From assembly GCF_900113135.1 (NCBI RefSeq), contig NZ_FOOH01000011.1, forward strand, positions 62,001 to 126,000: a stretch of 64,000 nt of DNA, written 5' to 3'. The translations under genes and the position numbers were made by a program. Numbering within the stretch: position 1 is the first letter of the stretch; each line of letters begins with the position of its first letter. Below the pieces are notes generated by a model. That model saw only the letters and a program-made list of their open reading frames with translations, ran no database searches and had not been told where the DNA came from. This document shows positions 42,681 to 52,257 of this stretch, piece after piece. The stretch is from Salegentibacter agarivorans. Its GTDB lineage: Bacteria; Bacteroidota; Bacteroidia; Flavobacteriales; Flavobacteriaceae.

Positions 42681-44519
42681 ATGAAAGAGCAGAAAGTGCT
42701 AAACTATATTGAAGAGGTAATAAAAAACGTACCCAATGATTGGTTGAAACTAACCACCCATAGATTGGACATTTATAATGAAAAATTGGCGAAAACTGAA
42801 TTTCTTGAAAAGTTTGAAACCTTATTTGCTGCTAACAATGCTGAAACCTCAGCACTTAAAGCATTACCCACTGCTTTCGATTATATTCGTTTAGGTCACC
42901 CCTTATCGTCTGTTCTGGAATGGGGAATTGCTAAATTGAATAATCTCAAGCCCGAAAATATTATCAGTTTTTCTTCCAGGACGATGCCTGTTTTAGCGGT
43001 TTTAAGAAAAAATCTATTCGACAATAAAAATACACAGATCGTTTATACCAATTCGTTACCGGATTTTTTTGATACTGAAGCGCTAAAAAATGTGTACGGA
43101 TATAATTTTGAATTAAAACAGGTGGAGAATGCTGAAGAGATTTCTGAATTTAACGGGAGCACTATATTTATTTCACAAAAAGACGAAATTGGCAAAGTTG
43201 ATCTGCATCCAAATATCGACTTTTGGCTTAATACTTATCCAAATACTGGAAGTATTTTACTGGTAAATGGCGAAAAAAATGAGACGTACATTTCTGAAAT
43301 ACAACACGTAAGAAGAAGAGAAAGTATTGCTATGACCCCGGCAGATTCTTTTTCTGCTTTAAAACAATTAGCAGGAAAACCTTCTTCTAACCGCAATAAT
43401 ACTGAAAACAATAAAGCTAGTGTAATTACATCAATCCAAAATATTACCGGCACAAATTCAAATGCATTACTTGCCTCGTGCGGACTTTCGATGCAATATG
43501 CCATTATAATGGGACTTATTGACGAAGCCCTGGAGAAACATCCTGGAAAAGCGATTAAAATTGTTGTTCCTCCTAATTGTTACGGTGGTACAAACGACCA
43601 GGCAAGACGGGTTGCTGCCAGCCTGGAAAATGTAGACATTGTAGATTTACCGGTAGACGGTGATAATGATATGGTGCAAAGTACTGATATGGTTTTGGAG
43701 CAGGTTGCCAAAGAAGATGCTGTTCCTTATATTATTGCCGAAATCCCTACCAATCCACGAGTTGAAGTTCCCAACCTGGAAAAATTAAGAGACGCTTTAA
43801 GCAAAAAACGTAAAACCGCCAGGGGCGAAACGGCTATAGATCCTGTATTTATTTTAGATCAAACCTTTTGTCCTAACGTACAATTTTTAGCCGAAGATGG
43901 AATATTATCTTCTATTCGAACAATTTCATATGTTAGTGGATCTAAATTTCCAAGTGGCGGAAAATGTACTGCCGGTTACTGTGTTGCCAATCAAAAAGCT
44001 GAAAATTTATTGAGCAAGATAGATAAGCATCTTATTCTTTGTGATAATGAAGCAACTGCCCTTCAGGTTGAAATATTAGCAGAGCAATTACCTTCTATGA
44101 ATCAAAGAATTGCCGATGCCTATAAGAACACACAGGAATTTGTAGACTTTATCAGGAAAACATTACCAGACGCAAAAATCAATTTTGTATCAGAAGAATT
44201 AGCTGAGCAAGGCTTTACTCCCTCTGTATTTTCATTAGATCTTCCTACAAAAGGAAATACACAAGAAGAAAGAGAAGCTTATAAAAGGAAATTAAATCAA
44301 AAGCTAATCAATATGATGATTAGTGAAATTCCAAACGAAAGTAAATATTGTGTGAGTTATGGGCAACTAAAGGGTTGTTACTGGACAATCCCTGCCACGT
44401 CTACCCAGGGAACTACTAAAGAAGCCGACAAAGATTATATAGCCCGGGTATCTGTATCTCCCGATTTGGATCTTGAGCTTCATAAAAAAGTCTTTTTAGA
44501 TTTCGTTGAACAAATTTAG
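42681..44519 (+). CDS. Cys/Met-metabolism-type PLP-dependent enzyme with long N-terminal region
   Basis: This 612-residue protein's C-terminal two thirds look like the fold-type I trans-sulfuration family: VVPPNCYGGTNDQARR (phosphate and substrate region), FILDQTFCPNVQFLAEDG and the PLP lysine region YVSGSKFPSGGKCTAGY. Typical members have about 390 residues, so about 200 N-terminal residues (with FDYIRLGHPLSSVLEWGIAK and ENIISFSSRTMPVLAVL) are extra. It may act in homocysteine, cysteine or related sulfur amino-acid metabolism, but the exact reaction is unclear. It ends with a terminator at 44525-44553. Confidence 0.6.
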   Translation: MKEQKVLNYIEEVIKNVPNDWLKLTTHRLDIYNEKLAKTEFLEKFETLFAANNAETSALKALPTAFDYIRLGHPLSSVLEWGIAKLNNLKPENIISFSSRTMPVLAVLRKNLFDNKNTQIVYTNSLPDFFDTEALKNVYGYNFELKQVENAEEISEFNGSTIFISQKDEIGKVDLHPNIDFWLNTYPNTGSILLVNGEKNETYISEIQHVRRRESIAMTPADSFSALKQLAGKPSSNRNNTENNKASVITSIQNITGTNSNALLASCGLSMQYAIIMGLIDEALEKHPGKAIKIVVPPNCYGGTNDQARRVAASLENVDIVDLPVDGDNDMVQSTDMVLEQVAKEDAVPYIIAEIPTNPRVEVPNLEKLRDALSKKRKTARGETAIDPVFILDQTFCPNVQFLAEDGILSSIRTISYVSGSKFPSGGKCTAGYCVANQKAENLLSKIDKHLILCDNEATALQVEILAEQLPSMNQRIADAYKNTQEFVDFIRKTLPDAKINFVSEELAEQGFTPSVFSLDLPTKGNTQEEREAYKRKLNQKLINMMISEIPNESKYCVSYGQLKGCYWTIPATSTQGTTKEADKDYIARVSVSPDLDLELHKKVFLDFVEQI

Positions 44520-44524
44520 AGTTA

Positions 44525-44553
44525 GGGGAGGTTTTAAGGCCTCCCTCTTTTTT
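44525..44553 (+). terminator. Terminator after the PLP enzyme gene
   Basis: GGGAGG (44526-44531) pairs with CCTCCC (44540-44545) with an 8-base loop, followed by C and a run of T. It starts 6 bp after the stop codon. Confidence 0.75.
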
Positions 44554-44624
44554 CTATTGTGAGTTAGCTAAAAACTGTGTAGTTTCAATGGTTAAAGCGC
44601 TGCGCGCTGTAGAAAACCGCTACG

Positions 44625-45506
44625 ATGAAAAGAAGTACAATTTTACTAATTGTAGGCTTTGTTTTATTATGGAACTCCGGTTTTATAGGAGCCGAATATG
44701 GACTTCCTTATACCGGGCCTTTTACTTTAATCTTCCTAAGATATCTCGCAGTAACCGTATTATTATTGCTTTACCTTCTTTTCAGAAATAGATTGAAATG
44801 GGTAGGTTTTAAAGCGGTGTCCCTCAATATGCTTATTGGTTTCCTGGCGCATGGAGTATGGCTAACCTGCGTTTTACTTGCGCTTGCGGAAGAAGTGCCG
44901 GCGGGGATAGTAGCCCTAATCGTCGCGTTGCAGCCATTAGCCACCGGTGCACTTTCTGGTTATGTTACTAATGAAAAAACCAATAAATATCAATGGTGGG
45001 GATTAATATTAGGTTTTTTAGGTGTAGTATTAACCGTAGCTTTTAGAATAGATTTTAGCAAATCAAGTTCAATTTTTGGTTATCTAATTCCTTTAGGATC
45101 TGTTGTAGGAATCACTATTGCTACATTAATTCAGCGTAAAATGGAGATAGATGATAAGAACGAGAAACTACCACTAGACCAGACTCTTTTCTATCAAAGT
45201 CTGGCCACTATGCTGGCTTTAGCTATCCCTTCAATTTTTGTAGAAAAATTAGCTGTAGAATGGGTTTCTGAATTTACTTTTGCTATGATATGGCTCATTC
45301 TGGCTGTCTCCCTCGGCGCCTATATTCTCATGTGGCGGTTAATTGAACGACTTGACGCCACCCGGGTAGCGAGTTTATTTTACCTGGGGCCGCCGGTGAC
45401 CATGCTCATGGCCTGGATAGCTTTTGGTGATACTATTAAGATTATGGATATTGTTGGCTTAAGCGTAGTATTTTTGGGTGTAATATTAACTTCCCGGTCA
45501 AACTAA
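44625..45506 (+). CDS. EamA/DMT-family transporter
   Basis: This 293-residue protein has ten membrane helices in two EamA repeats (about 1-140 and 150-293). Family features include LWNSGFIGAEYGLPYTGPFT at the first helix, and the second repeat ends LGPPVTMLMAWIAFGDTI. DMT transporters export metabolites or amino acids; the substrate is not predictable. It stands alone between a terminator and the GH9 genes. A GC-rich palindrome (AGCGCTGCGCGCT) lies about 25 bp before the ATG, close to where a ribosome would bind. Confidence 0.88.
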   Translation: MKRSTILLIVGFVLLWNSGFIGAEYGLPYTGPFTLIFLRYLAVTVLLLLYLLFRNRLKWVGFKAVSLNMLIGFLAHGVWLTCVLLALAEEVPAGIVALIVALQPLATGALSGYVTNEKTNKYQWWGLILGFLGVVLTVAFRIDFSKSSSIFGYLIPLGSVVGITIATLIQRKMEIDDKNEKLPLDQTLFYQSLATMLALAIPSIFVEKLAVEWVSEFTFAMIWLILAVSLGAYILMWRLIERLDATRVASLFYLGPPVTMLMAWIAFGDTIKIMDIVGLSVVFLGVILTSRSN

Positions 45507-45593
45507 AGTTTCACCAGCCTATATACCTCTCTCTTTATATAATTGCTGAATAATTAAAATTCTCTTTCCACTAAAACACAACTCCGGTCTATT

Positions 45594-45673
45594 TTTTTAA
45601 CTGAGAACCTTCTTTTTTCACTCATTAAATCTTCAAAAAAATTATTGCTTTTCCCATTCTTTTTAACTGAAAA
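45594..45673 (+). promoter_or_regulatory. Direct repeat upstream of the first GH9 gene
   Basis: TTTTTAACTGAGAA (45594-45607) recurs as TTTTTAACTGAAAA (45660-45673), one mismatch, 66 bp apart, about 6 turns of the helix. A possible -7 box TACTTTTA lies at 45705-45712, just before the gene. The pair may be a regulator site; the region is A/T-rich, so chance is a real alternative. Confidence 0.3.
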
Positions 45674-45728
45674 ATAATAAAGTGTGTATTTAACAATTAT
45701 TTTATACTTTTATAAAAACTAAACACTT

Positions 45729-48266
45729 ATGCATAGAAATTACTCAGTTCAGAATTGGTTACTCATTGTTTTTTGCAGCTTATGTACCGGCCAAATATTT
45801 GCTCAACTTGAGCTTAACGAAAAAGAATATTTTGAAACGCGGGGGCTCAATGTCCTTGTTTTTAGTAACGAGTATAACGGATTCTTTTTTGATGAGAAAA
45901 ACGCAGGAATTGAACTAATTCATCACGGGATGAGAAGCAGTACCGGAGGTGCTGTAAGACTACAAAATACCCCCGAACAATGGGATCTCGTACCTTCACT
46001 TTTAGAACGAAAGGTAGATCGTAGTACCAATACCGTAGAAGTAACTACCAGGTATGAGCAATTAGAATTTACATCAAAAATCATTGTTAAACCCGAAGGA
46101 AAAAGAATAAATATTTCTGTTTATCTGGATGAACCTCTTCCTGAAAACCTGGAAGGAAAAGCAGGATTTAATTTAGAATTTCTCCCAGCTGCTTATTTTG
46201 AAAAATCCTACCTGGTAAATGGTAATCCCGGTATTTTTCCCCTTTACCCATCAGGTAATACTAAGATTAAACCCATTAGTGAAAAAGTACCGCAGTTTGC
46301 CGGGCATTCTACCCTGGACACCCGTGGGGAAGAAGAATTTATAGTACCCCAACCCCTTGCCAGTGGTAACACCATTATTCTGGCACCCGAAGATCCTTAT
46401 CACCACGTAGAAATTACTTCAGAAACCGAAATTTCATTATTTGATGGAAGAAGCCTGGCTCAAAACGGCTGGTTTGTTACCCGCAGTATACTACCGGCAA
46501 ATAAGACCGGAAAGGTGTTAGAATGGCATTTAGAAGCCAACACGGTATCCAACTGGTTACGCGATCCAAATATTGGCTTCTCCCAGGTAGGTTACCATCC
46601 AAGCCAGGAAAAGGTTGCCATTATAGAACTGGACGAAAATGATAATCAACTGCAAACTGCTTCCTTATACCAGGTAACTTCTGAGGGAAAAACAATCGAA
46701 AAATTTAGTAAAAAAGTGGCCGAATGGGGAAAACATTTTAGGTATAATTATGCTGAATTTGATTTTTCTGATATCACGGAAACTGGGATTTATTATATTA
46801 AATATGGAGATCAAACAACAAATACATTTCCTATTAGTGAGCAGGTTTATGAAACGGCCTGGCATCCAACCCTGGATGTGTTTTTCCCCGTGCAAATGGA
46901 CCATATGAAGGTGAATGAAGCCTATAGAACATGGCACGGCAGACCATTTATGGATGATGCTATACAAGCCCCGCTGGATCAGGAACATTTTGATGGCTAC
47001 AGTATGGGCTCTTCTACCGATACTAAATTTGAACCCTATGAACATATTCCCGGCCTGGATGTAGGCGGATGGTTTGATGCAGGAGATTACGACATCCAAA
47101 CCGGCACACATTGTCTCACAATTACAGATCTTGTGGCATCCTGGGAAGAATTTGGGCTGGAACGTGATCAAACCCATATTAATCAGAAAAATCGTTATGT
47201 AGATATTCATCGGCCTGATGGAAAAATAGATATCCTTCAGCAAATTGAACATGGAACCCTAAATCTTGTGGCTCAAATTAATAATATAGGGCATCCGGTA
47301 CGTGGGATAGTGGTTCCCAACCTGCACCAGTACCATCATCTTGGAGATGCCTCTACCGAAACTGATAACCTGCCCTACAATCCCGATTTGGAACCGTTTG
47401 AAAGCGATGGTTTATCCAGTGGAACATTAGATGATAGATGGGTTTTTACAGAGCGTTCTCCTTACCTGGATTACCGCACCGCCGGTGCATTGGCAGCAGC
47501 CAGCCGGGCTTTAAAGGATTACAATTCTTCTTTATCTAAAGAATGCATTGAATTAGCAAAGAAACTATGGGAGGAAAATGAAAATATGCCCTTAGAGGAA
47601 GCCTCTTCCGGCTATTTTGCACGTTTTCTAAAGCTTAGTGAAATGAATGCTTCCATGCAGCTTTACGTAAGTACTAAAGAGGAAAAATATGCCGAAGCTT
47701 TTGAAGAAAAAATCTGGAAAGCGATGGATGAAAGTCTGGACAGAACCATAGATATTGCATTACATGCCGCGCCTCATATGGATGAGAAATTCAATAAAAA
47801 ACTGAAAACTTATGTTCAAAAATATGTTGATGAAATTGACCAGTTAGAAAAAGACAATCCCTACGGTGTACCTATGTTTCTCAGACCGGGTTGGGGTGGA
47901 AATCACGGGATTATTGATTTTGCCATCGCAAATTACAGGGCGCATAAATTATATCCAGACCTGGTAGATAAAGAACATGTATTTAAGGGATTACATTATA
48001 TTTTTGGAAGACATCCGCATTCTAATCTCTCTTTTGTTTCGGGAGTGGGGACAAAAACTAAAAAAGTTGCCTACGGTAGTAACCGGGCAGACTTCAGTTT
48101 TATTGCGGGAGGAATTGTACCGGGCATTTTATTGATGAATCCTGATTTTCCCGAAAATAAGGAAAACTGGCCTTTTTTCTGGGGCGAAAATGAATATATA
48201 GTAGATATTGGAGCAAGCTATATTTTTCTTGTTAATGCCACAAATGAACTCCTGAACGAAAAATAA
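45729..48266 (+). CDS. Secreted GH9 glycoside hydrolase with N-terminal extra domain (paralog 1)
   Basis: This 845-residue protein has a signal peptide (about 1-25). Residues about 25-275 form an unrecognised beta-rich domain (NEKEYFETRGLNVLVF near the front). A cellulase N-terminal Ig-like domain follows (about 278-370, FSQVGYHPSQEKVAIIEL), then an (alpha/alpha)6 GH9 barrel (about 385-840). The catalytic base region is GGWFDAGDYD and the acid Glu lies in WGENEYIVDIG. GH9 enzymes hydrolyse beta-1,4 or mixed-linkage beta-glucans and related chains. The second GH9 gene follows 253 bp downstream. Confidence 0.88.
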   Translation: MHRNYSVQNWLLIVFCSLCTGQIFAQLELNEKEYFETRGLNVLVFSNEYNGFFFDEKNAGIELIHHGMRSSTGGAVRLQNTPEQWDLVPSLLERKVDRSTNTVEVTTRYEQLEFTSKIIVKPEGKRINISVYLDEPLPENLEGKAGFNLEFLPAAYFEKSYLVNGNPGIFPLYPSGNTKIKPISEKVPQFAGHSTLDTRGEEEFIVPQPLASGNTIILAPEDPYHHVEITSETEISLFDGRSLAQNGWFVTRSILPANKTGKVLEWHLEANTVSNWLRDPNIGFSQVGYHPSQEKVAIIELDENDNQLQTASLYQVTSEGKTIEKFSKKVAEWGKHFRYNYAEFDFSDITETGIYYIKYGDQTTNTFPISEQVYETAWHPTLDVFFPVQMDHMKVNEAYRTWHGRPFMDDAIQAPLDQEHFDGYSMGSSTDTKFEPYEHIPGLDVGGWFDAGDYDIQTGTHCLTITDLVASWEEFGLERDQTHINQKNRYVDIHRPDGKIDILQQIEHGTLNLVAQINNIGHPVRGIVVPNLHQYHHLGDASTETDNLPYNPDLEPFESDGLSSGTLDDRWVFTERSPYLDYRTAGALAAASRALKDYNSSLSKECIELAKKLWEENENMPLEEASSGYFARFLKLSEMNASMQLYVSTKEEKYAEAFEEKIWKAMDESLDRTIDIALHAAPHMDEKFNKKLKTYVQKYVDEIDQLEKDNPYGVPMFLRPGWGGNHGIIDFAIANYRAHKLYPDLVDKEHVFKGLHYIFGRHPHSNLSFVSGVGTKTKKVAYGSNRADFSFIAGGIVPGILLMNPDFPENKENWPFFWGENEYIVDIGASYIFLVNATNELLNEK

Positions 48267-48277
48267 GCTACTGATTC

Positions 48278-48320
48278 AAAAAGGAGGCTGTTAGTTAAAG
48301 TTAAACGGTCTCCTCTTTTT
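48278..48320 (+). terminator. Terminator between the two GH9 genes
   Basis: An imperfect stem (AGGAG at 48282-48286 with CTCCT at 48310-48314, further A/T and GTT/AAC pairs) is followed by a run of T. It begins 12 bp after the stop codon, so the two GH9 genes have separate transcripts or only partial read-through. Confidence 0.55.
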
Positions 48321-48519
48321 ACTCCTATTATTCAAATGAATATTTAACTACTTATAATGTCCTAATATTCAGAATATAAACGCTTTGTTAGCTCTTCTTC
48401 CGTTTTTTCATTAATTTCAAAAGAAGAATAGCTTTTAGATTAAAATAAAGATCAAGAATTAAAAATTACCAACTAACCTATAAATCTTTTTCTATAGTTT
48501 ATAGCCAAACTTCAACAAT

Positions 48520-50997
48520 ATGAAATCACTATTACTTTCCTTTCTAATTTGTTTTTCAATAACAACAATTTTTGCCCAAAACCAGGGAGACAGTTTAAAA
48601 ATTAATGAGCAGGAATATCTTGAAATGCGCGGTCTCAACGTCATGCTTGCGCACGATTTTTATCCGGAAAGTCATCAGGGCGGTGTAGGAATTATTCAAA
48701 ATGGAATTAGAGTTGCCACCAACGGAGATTTACGCCTGGAGCCTACCCCAGGGCAATGGCAACCGGTACCAAAAGTTGGGGAACGGGTTGTAAATAGGGA
48801 AAATAATAATATTAGTGTGAAAATGGCTTATCCCGATGAAGCCAAAAACCGAACAGGCTTTAATCCTATTGAATATCCCGATTTGGAATTTTCTTATAAC
48901 CTGAAAATAATTCCGCAGGGAAAATCTTTTAAAATCGTAGTAGACCTGGATGAAGCTTTGCCTGAAGAATGGATTGGAAAAGTGGGAATGAATATCGAAT
49001 TCTTCCCCGGCTACCTTTTTGGCAAATCATATTATATGGATAACGAATTTGGTCTTTTTAACCGCCAGGCAAATGGCCCGGGATCTTATGATGATGACGA
49101 TGAATATCAAATAAAGCCTATGGCTACGGGAAAAGAATTAGTGATTGCCCCCGGTACGCCCAGGCAAACTTTAAAAATTGAAAACTTAAAAGAAAATAAT
49201 TTAGAGTTAATAGATGGCCGTGCACAGCATAGTAATGGCTGGTTTGTGGTTAGGTCACTAGTTCCTTCAGGAGCCACCAAAAATGCTATTGAATGGCTTA
49301 TTACTCCAAACACCCTGGAAGATTATACATACGATCCCGTAGTTCAAATTTCCCAGGTTGGTTATCATCCCGCCCAGGAAAAAATTGCCGTGATAGAAAC
49401 CGATAAAAATGATACTAACCTGAAAGAGGCGAAATTATTACGGATAAATAATGAAGGTGGTTTTACCGAGGTTCTTTCAGAAAATCCTTCAAATTGGGGG
49501 GAATTCCTCAGGTATAAATATTATCAGCTGGATTTTACCAAAATCGAAGAACCCGGAATGTATGTTGTAAAATACGGCGATTATACTCCTGAAGCTTTTC
49601 AAATTAGCAAAGATGTTTATAAACGTGAGGTTTGGCAACCCACTTTAGAATATTTTTTACCGGTGCAAATGTGCCATATGTTGGTAAACGATAGATATAA
49701 AATATGGCATGGCCGTTGTCATTTAGACGATGCAAGAATGGCGCCTGTAGATACCAATCATTTTGATGGTTACCTGCAAGGCCCTGAAACCCTTACCAAT
49801 TTTGAACCTGGCGAACACGTACCGGGGCTAGATGCCGGTGGTTGGCACGATGCCGGAGATTACGATCTTAGAATAGAATCCCAGGCTTCTACCATCCACG
49901 GACTTTCGCATATTTATGAGATTTTTCAGGAAGATTATGATAATACCACCATAAACCAGGAAACAAAAACCGTAGATATTTTGCAACCCGATGGAAAGCC
50001 CGATTTTCTTCAGCAAATAGAACACGGCACCATACATATTGTAAATGGCTATAAATCTTTGGGTCGGTTTTATCGTGGGGTGATTGTGCCTACTTTAGAC
50101 CAATATGTTTTGTTGGGCGACCCGGTAAACCATTCTGATGGCGAGATTTATAAAGAAACCAGTACTTCAAAAGAAATTCCGTTAGGCCAGGAAGGCGCGC
50201 CAGATGATCGCTGGGTGTTTACCGAAGAAAATCCGCGTAGGGAATTACAAAGTGCAGCGGCCCTAGCTGCCACCTACAGGTCTCTAAAAGATTTTAATCC
50301 AGACCTGGCTGAAGATGCCCTGGAAATTGCTAAAAAAACCTGGGAAACTACCTCTACAGATAATCCCGTGCACAAACTCAGCTTAGGTGTAGAACTCTTC
50401 AGAAGTACTTCTGACGCGAAATATGAAAATTTTATAAAAGAAAATGCTGAAATTTTTGCTGAAAATATTGCGCAAACCGGCTGGGTTCTCGCACCCGTTT
50501 TTGATGAAATTCAAGATGAAAATTTCAGAAATAAAATAAAAGCTTCTGTAGAAGATTATTACGTGCAAGTAGAAAAATTAGGAGCGCAAACTCCCTACGG
50601 AATGCCTTATGAACCCGATATTTGGGGTGCAGGATGGGGAATTCAGAATTTTGGGATGAAACAGTATTTTTTACATACCGCTTTTCCTGAAATCTTTCCG
50701 AAGAAATATATGCTAAACGCGCTCAATTTTGTTTTAGGAACACATCCGGGTGTAAATACATCTTCTTTTGCTTCGGGAGTGGGTTCTCGCTCCTTAACCC
50801 AGGCTTATGGAATGAACCGGGGCGATTTCTCTTTTACTCCCGGCGGAATTGGCTCGGGAACGGCATTAATTCGACCCGATTTTCCTGAATTGCTGGAATG
50901 GCCTTTTCTTTGGCAACAAACCGAATATGTTTTAGGCGGTGGTACTACAGATTACCTTTTTTTAGTATTGGCAGCCGATAAATTATTAAACGAATAA
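48520..50997 (+). CDS. Secreted GH9 glycoside hydrolase with N-terminal extra domain (paralog 2)
   Basis: This 825-residue protein has the same architecture as the upstream gene: signal peptide (MKSLLLSFLICFSITTIFAQ), an unrecognised N-terminal domain (about 25-285, NEQEYLEMRGLNVMLA), an Ig-like domain beginning ISQVGYHPAQEKIAVIETD, and the GH9 barrel with GGWHDAGDYD and the C-terminal acid in WQQTEYVLGGG. The shared N-terminal pattern NE(K/Q)EY-E-RGLNV shows duplication of the whole gene. Several barrel residues differ, so the two may differ in substrate or be endo/exo partners. Confidence 0.88.
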   Translation: MKSLLLSFLICFSITTIFAQNQGDSLKINEQEYLEMRGLNVMLAHDFYPESHQGGVGIIQNGIRVATNGDLRLEPTPGQWQPVPKVGERVVNRENNNISVKMAYPDEAKNRTGFNPIEYPDLEFSYNLKIIPQGKSFKIVVDLDEALPEEWIGKVGMNIEFFPGYLFGKSYYMDNEFGLFNRQANGPGSYDDDDEYQIKPMATGKELVIAPGTPRQTLKIENLKENNLELIDGRAQHSNGWFVVRSLVPSGATKNAIEWLITPNTLEDYTYDPVVQISQVGYHPAQEKIAVIETDKNDTNLKEAKLLRINNEGGFTEVLSENPSNWGEFLRYKYYQLDFTKIEEPGMYVVKYGDYTPEAFQISKDVYKREVWQPTLEYFLPVQMCHMLVNDRYKIWHGRCHLDDARMAPVDTNHFDGYLQGPETLTNFEPGEHVPGLDAGGWHDAGDYDLRIESQASTIHGLSHIYEIFQEDYDNTTINQETKTVDILQPDGKPDFLQQIEHGTIHIVNGYKSLGRFYRGVIVPTLDQYVLLGDPVNHSDGEIYKETSTSKEIPLGQEGAPDDRWVFTEENPRRELQSAAALAATYRSLKDFNPDLAEDALEIAKKTWETTSTDNPVHKLSLGVELFRSTSDAKYENFIKENAEIFAENIAQTGWVLAPVFDEIQDENFRNKIKASVEDYYVQVEKLGAQTPYGMPYEPDIWGAGWGIQNFGMKQYFLHTAFPEIFPKKYMLNALNFVLGTHPGVNTSSFASGVGSRSLTQAYGMNRGDFSFTPGGIGSGTALIRPDFPELLEWPFLWQQTEYVLGGGTTDYLFLVLAADKLLNE

Positions 50998-51059
50998 TTG
51001 GAAAATCTCACTGTAAAAAGCTTAGAATATTCAAATCTCATTACCTAATAAATTACCTT

Positions 51060-51270
51060 TAAAGTGGTATTTTATAAATTATTTTCTGTCTCTATCTTAG
51101 CCTTGTCAAATTACTAATTGTAATAGCAGATTAGTTCAAAGAAGATTTGGTAGGGCTAACTTCTTAAATGTTTGATTTGGGGATTAACATTTATGAGTAT
51201 CTAATTTCTAATACCATTAAAAAGTATTTGACGCAAAAACCTTCAGGATTTCCCTGGAGGTTTTTTCATT
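51060..51270 (+). ncRNA. Candidate small RNA ending in a strong terminator
   Basis: A 13-bp terminator stem at the end, an internal 8-bp hairpin (51165-51193) and no open frame make a small RNA or a long 3' untranslated region possible. I could not find a convincing TAnnTTTG promoter at a fixed place, so boundaries are approximate and this could just be the GH9 3' end. Confidence 0.2.
51235..51266 (+). terminator. Intrinsic terminator downstream of the GH9 pair
   Basis: AAAAACCTTCAGG (51235-51247) pairs with CCTGGAGGTTTTT (51253-51265), one G-T pair, loop ATTTC, then T. Stem length and T-tract are convincing. Confidence 0.75.
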
Positions 51271-51334
51271 TATATAATTTTCTACCACAAAACTTGAAAA
51301 GACTAAGGTAAATAAGGAAAATTCCTATATTTAA

Positions 51335-51352
51335 TGTGATTAAACAATCACA
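51335..51352 (+). promoter_or_regulatory. Palindrome just before the LuxR-type gene start
   Basis: TGTGATT-AAAC-AATCACA, a perfect 7-bp inverted repeat, ends 4 bp before the ATG at 51357. TATATTTA (51326-51333), one mismatch from TAnnTTTG, directly precedes it. This is a plausible self-regulation site or translation-blocking hairpin. Confidence 0.35.
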
Positions 51353-51356
51353 CTTT

Positions 51357-52163
51357 ATGCAAAAGGATTTCGAAAAAATCTCCGCTTACTGGCAGGAAAT
51401 GTATTCCCGCCAGGTAAAAGAGTATCGGCCGTTTGAAATCTCTGAAGAATTTAAAAGATTTGCCACTATTTTCGCCCCGGGAGACTCCTATTTATATATT
51501 GTAAACCTTCATAATTTTGGATTGGAATATGTTTCTAATTCGGTAGAACGTTTTGTAAATAAAAAGGCCGGAGATATTACGCTACAGGATTTATTACAAA
51601 CCGTTATCCCCGAAGAAATTGAAATTATAAGTCTTAAGAGCAAAGTCATCAATAATTTTTATACCGAATTTCTTGATAAAGAAGATGTATTAAACTATAA
51701 AAATATGTTTTCTTATAGAATGAAAAATGCCGGCGAACAAACACGAACTATGTTGTATCAAGCATTCCCATTAAGTGTGTTAGAAAATGGAACCCCAGAA
51801 CATGTATTGTGCATTCAAACCGATGTTTCTCACCTTAAAGTGACCAGTACCAATACAGTTTCATTTATTCATATAAACGGCGGAAAATCTTATTATAATA
51901 TAGATATTTCTAAAGGTACATTTGAACCCGGCGAAAGTGCAGATGCCAATTTTTCAGAATTTCTCACCGAAAAAGAAAAAACTATTGTTTGTAAATTATC
52001 CCGAGGATTAAATGCTGAACAAATAGCCACAGAAATGAACCTCTCTCCTCACACCATTAAGACGCATAGAAGAAACGTACTACAAAAAAGCGGTTGCAGA
52101 AATACTACTGAACTTGTTGCCAAATGTCTTACTACCGGAATAATTTCCCCGGTATTAAGTTGA
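51357..52163 (+). CDS. PAS-like / LuxR-type transcriptional regulator
   Basis: This 268-residue protein has an N-terminal PAS-like sensor part (about 30-165, YLYIVNLHNFGLEYVSNSVE and VLCIQTDVSHLK) and a C-terminal LuxR helix-turn-helix (about 205-260, LTEKEKTIVCKLSRGLNAEQ then IATEMNLSPHTIKTHRRNVL). An upstream in-frame GTG at 51336 sits inside the palindrome at 51335-51352, so the ATG at 51357 is preferred. It has no receiver domain. Its position next to the GH9 genes and the TPR kinase allows a role in either system. Confidence 0.85.
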   Translation: MQKDFEKISAYWQEMYSRQVKEYRPFEISEEFKRFATIFAPGDSYLYIVNLHNFGLEYVSNSVERFVNKKAGDITLQDLLQTVIPEEIEIISLKSKVINNFYTEFLDKEDVLNYKNMFSYRMKNAGEQTRTMLYQAFPLSVLENGTPEHVLCIQTDVSHLKVTSTNTVSFIHINGGKSYYNIDISKGTFEPGESADANFSEFLTEKEKTIVCKLSRGLNAEQIATEMNLSPHTIKTHRRNVLQKSGCRNTTELVAKCLTTGIISPVLS

Positions 52164-52257
52164 AAACAGTTTTACACCATTTAATTTTATATCAATAAAG
52201 TTCTCACAAACAGTTATTTAGTCTTATATTTATAAGGATATCTCAATATTACGATCC

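Larger units (their letters stand above)
50998..51356 (+). other. Gene-free region after the second GH9 gene
   Basis: These 359 bp hold no believable gene. There are two hairpins, TAAATGTT/AACATTTA (51165-51193) and the strong terminator at 51235-51266, which lies 240 bp past the GH9 stop. That distance leaves room for a small RNA. A third hairpin (51335-51352) precedes the LuxR gene. Confidence 0.5.

Noticed and set aside
44588-44791. Plus-strand frame with ATG before the DMT transporter
   Set aside because: It overlaps the transporter in another frame and shows no domain; the DMT frame has clear membrane helices.
46665-47252. 195-codon minus-strand frame antisense to the first GH9 gene
   Set aside because: It overlaps a strongly supported GH9 coding region on the other strand and its product is a low-complexity shadow rich in His, Phe and Ile.
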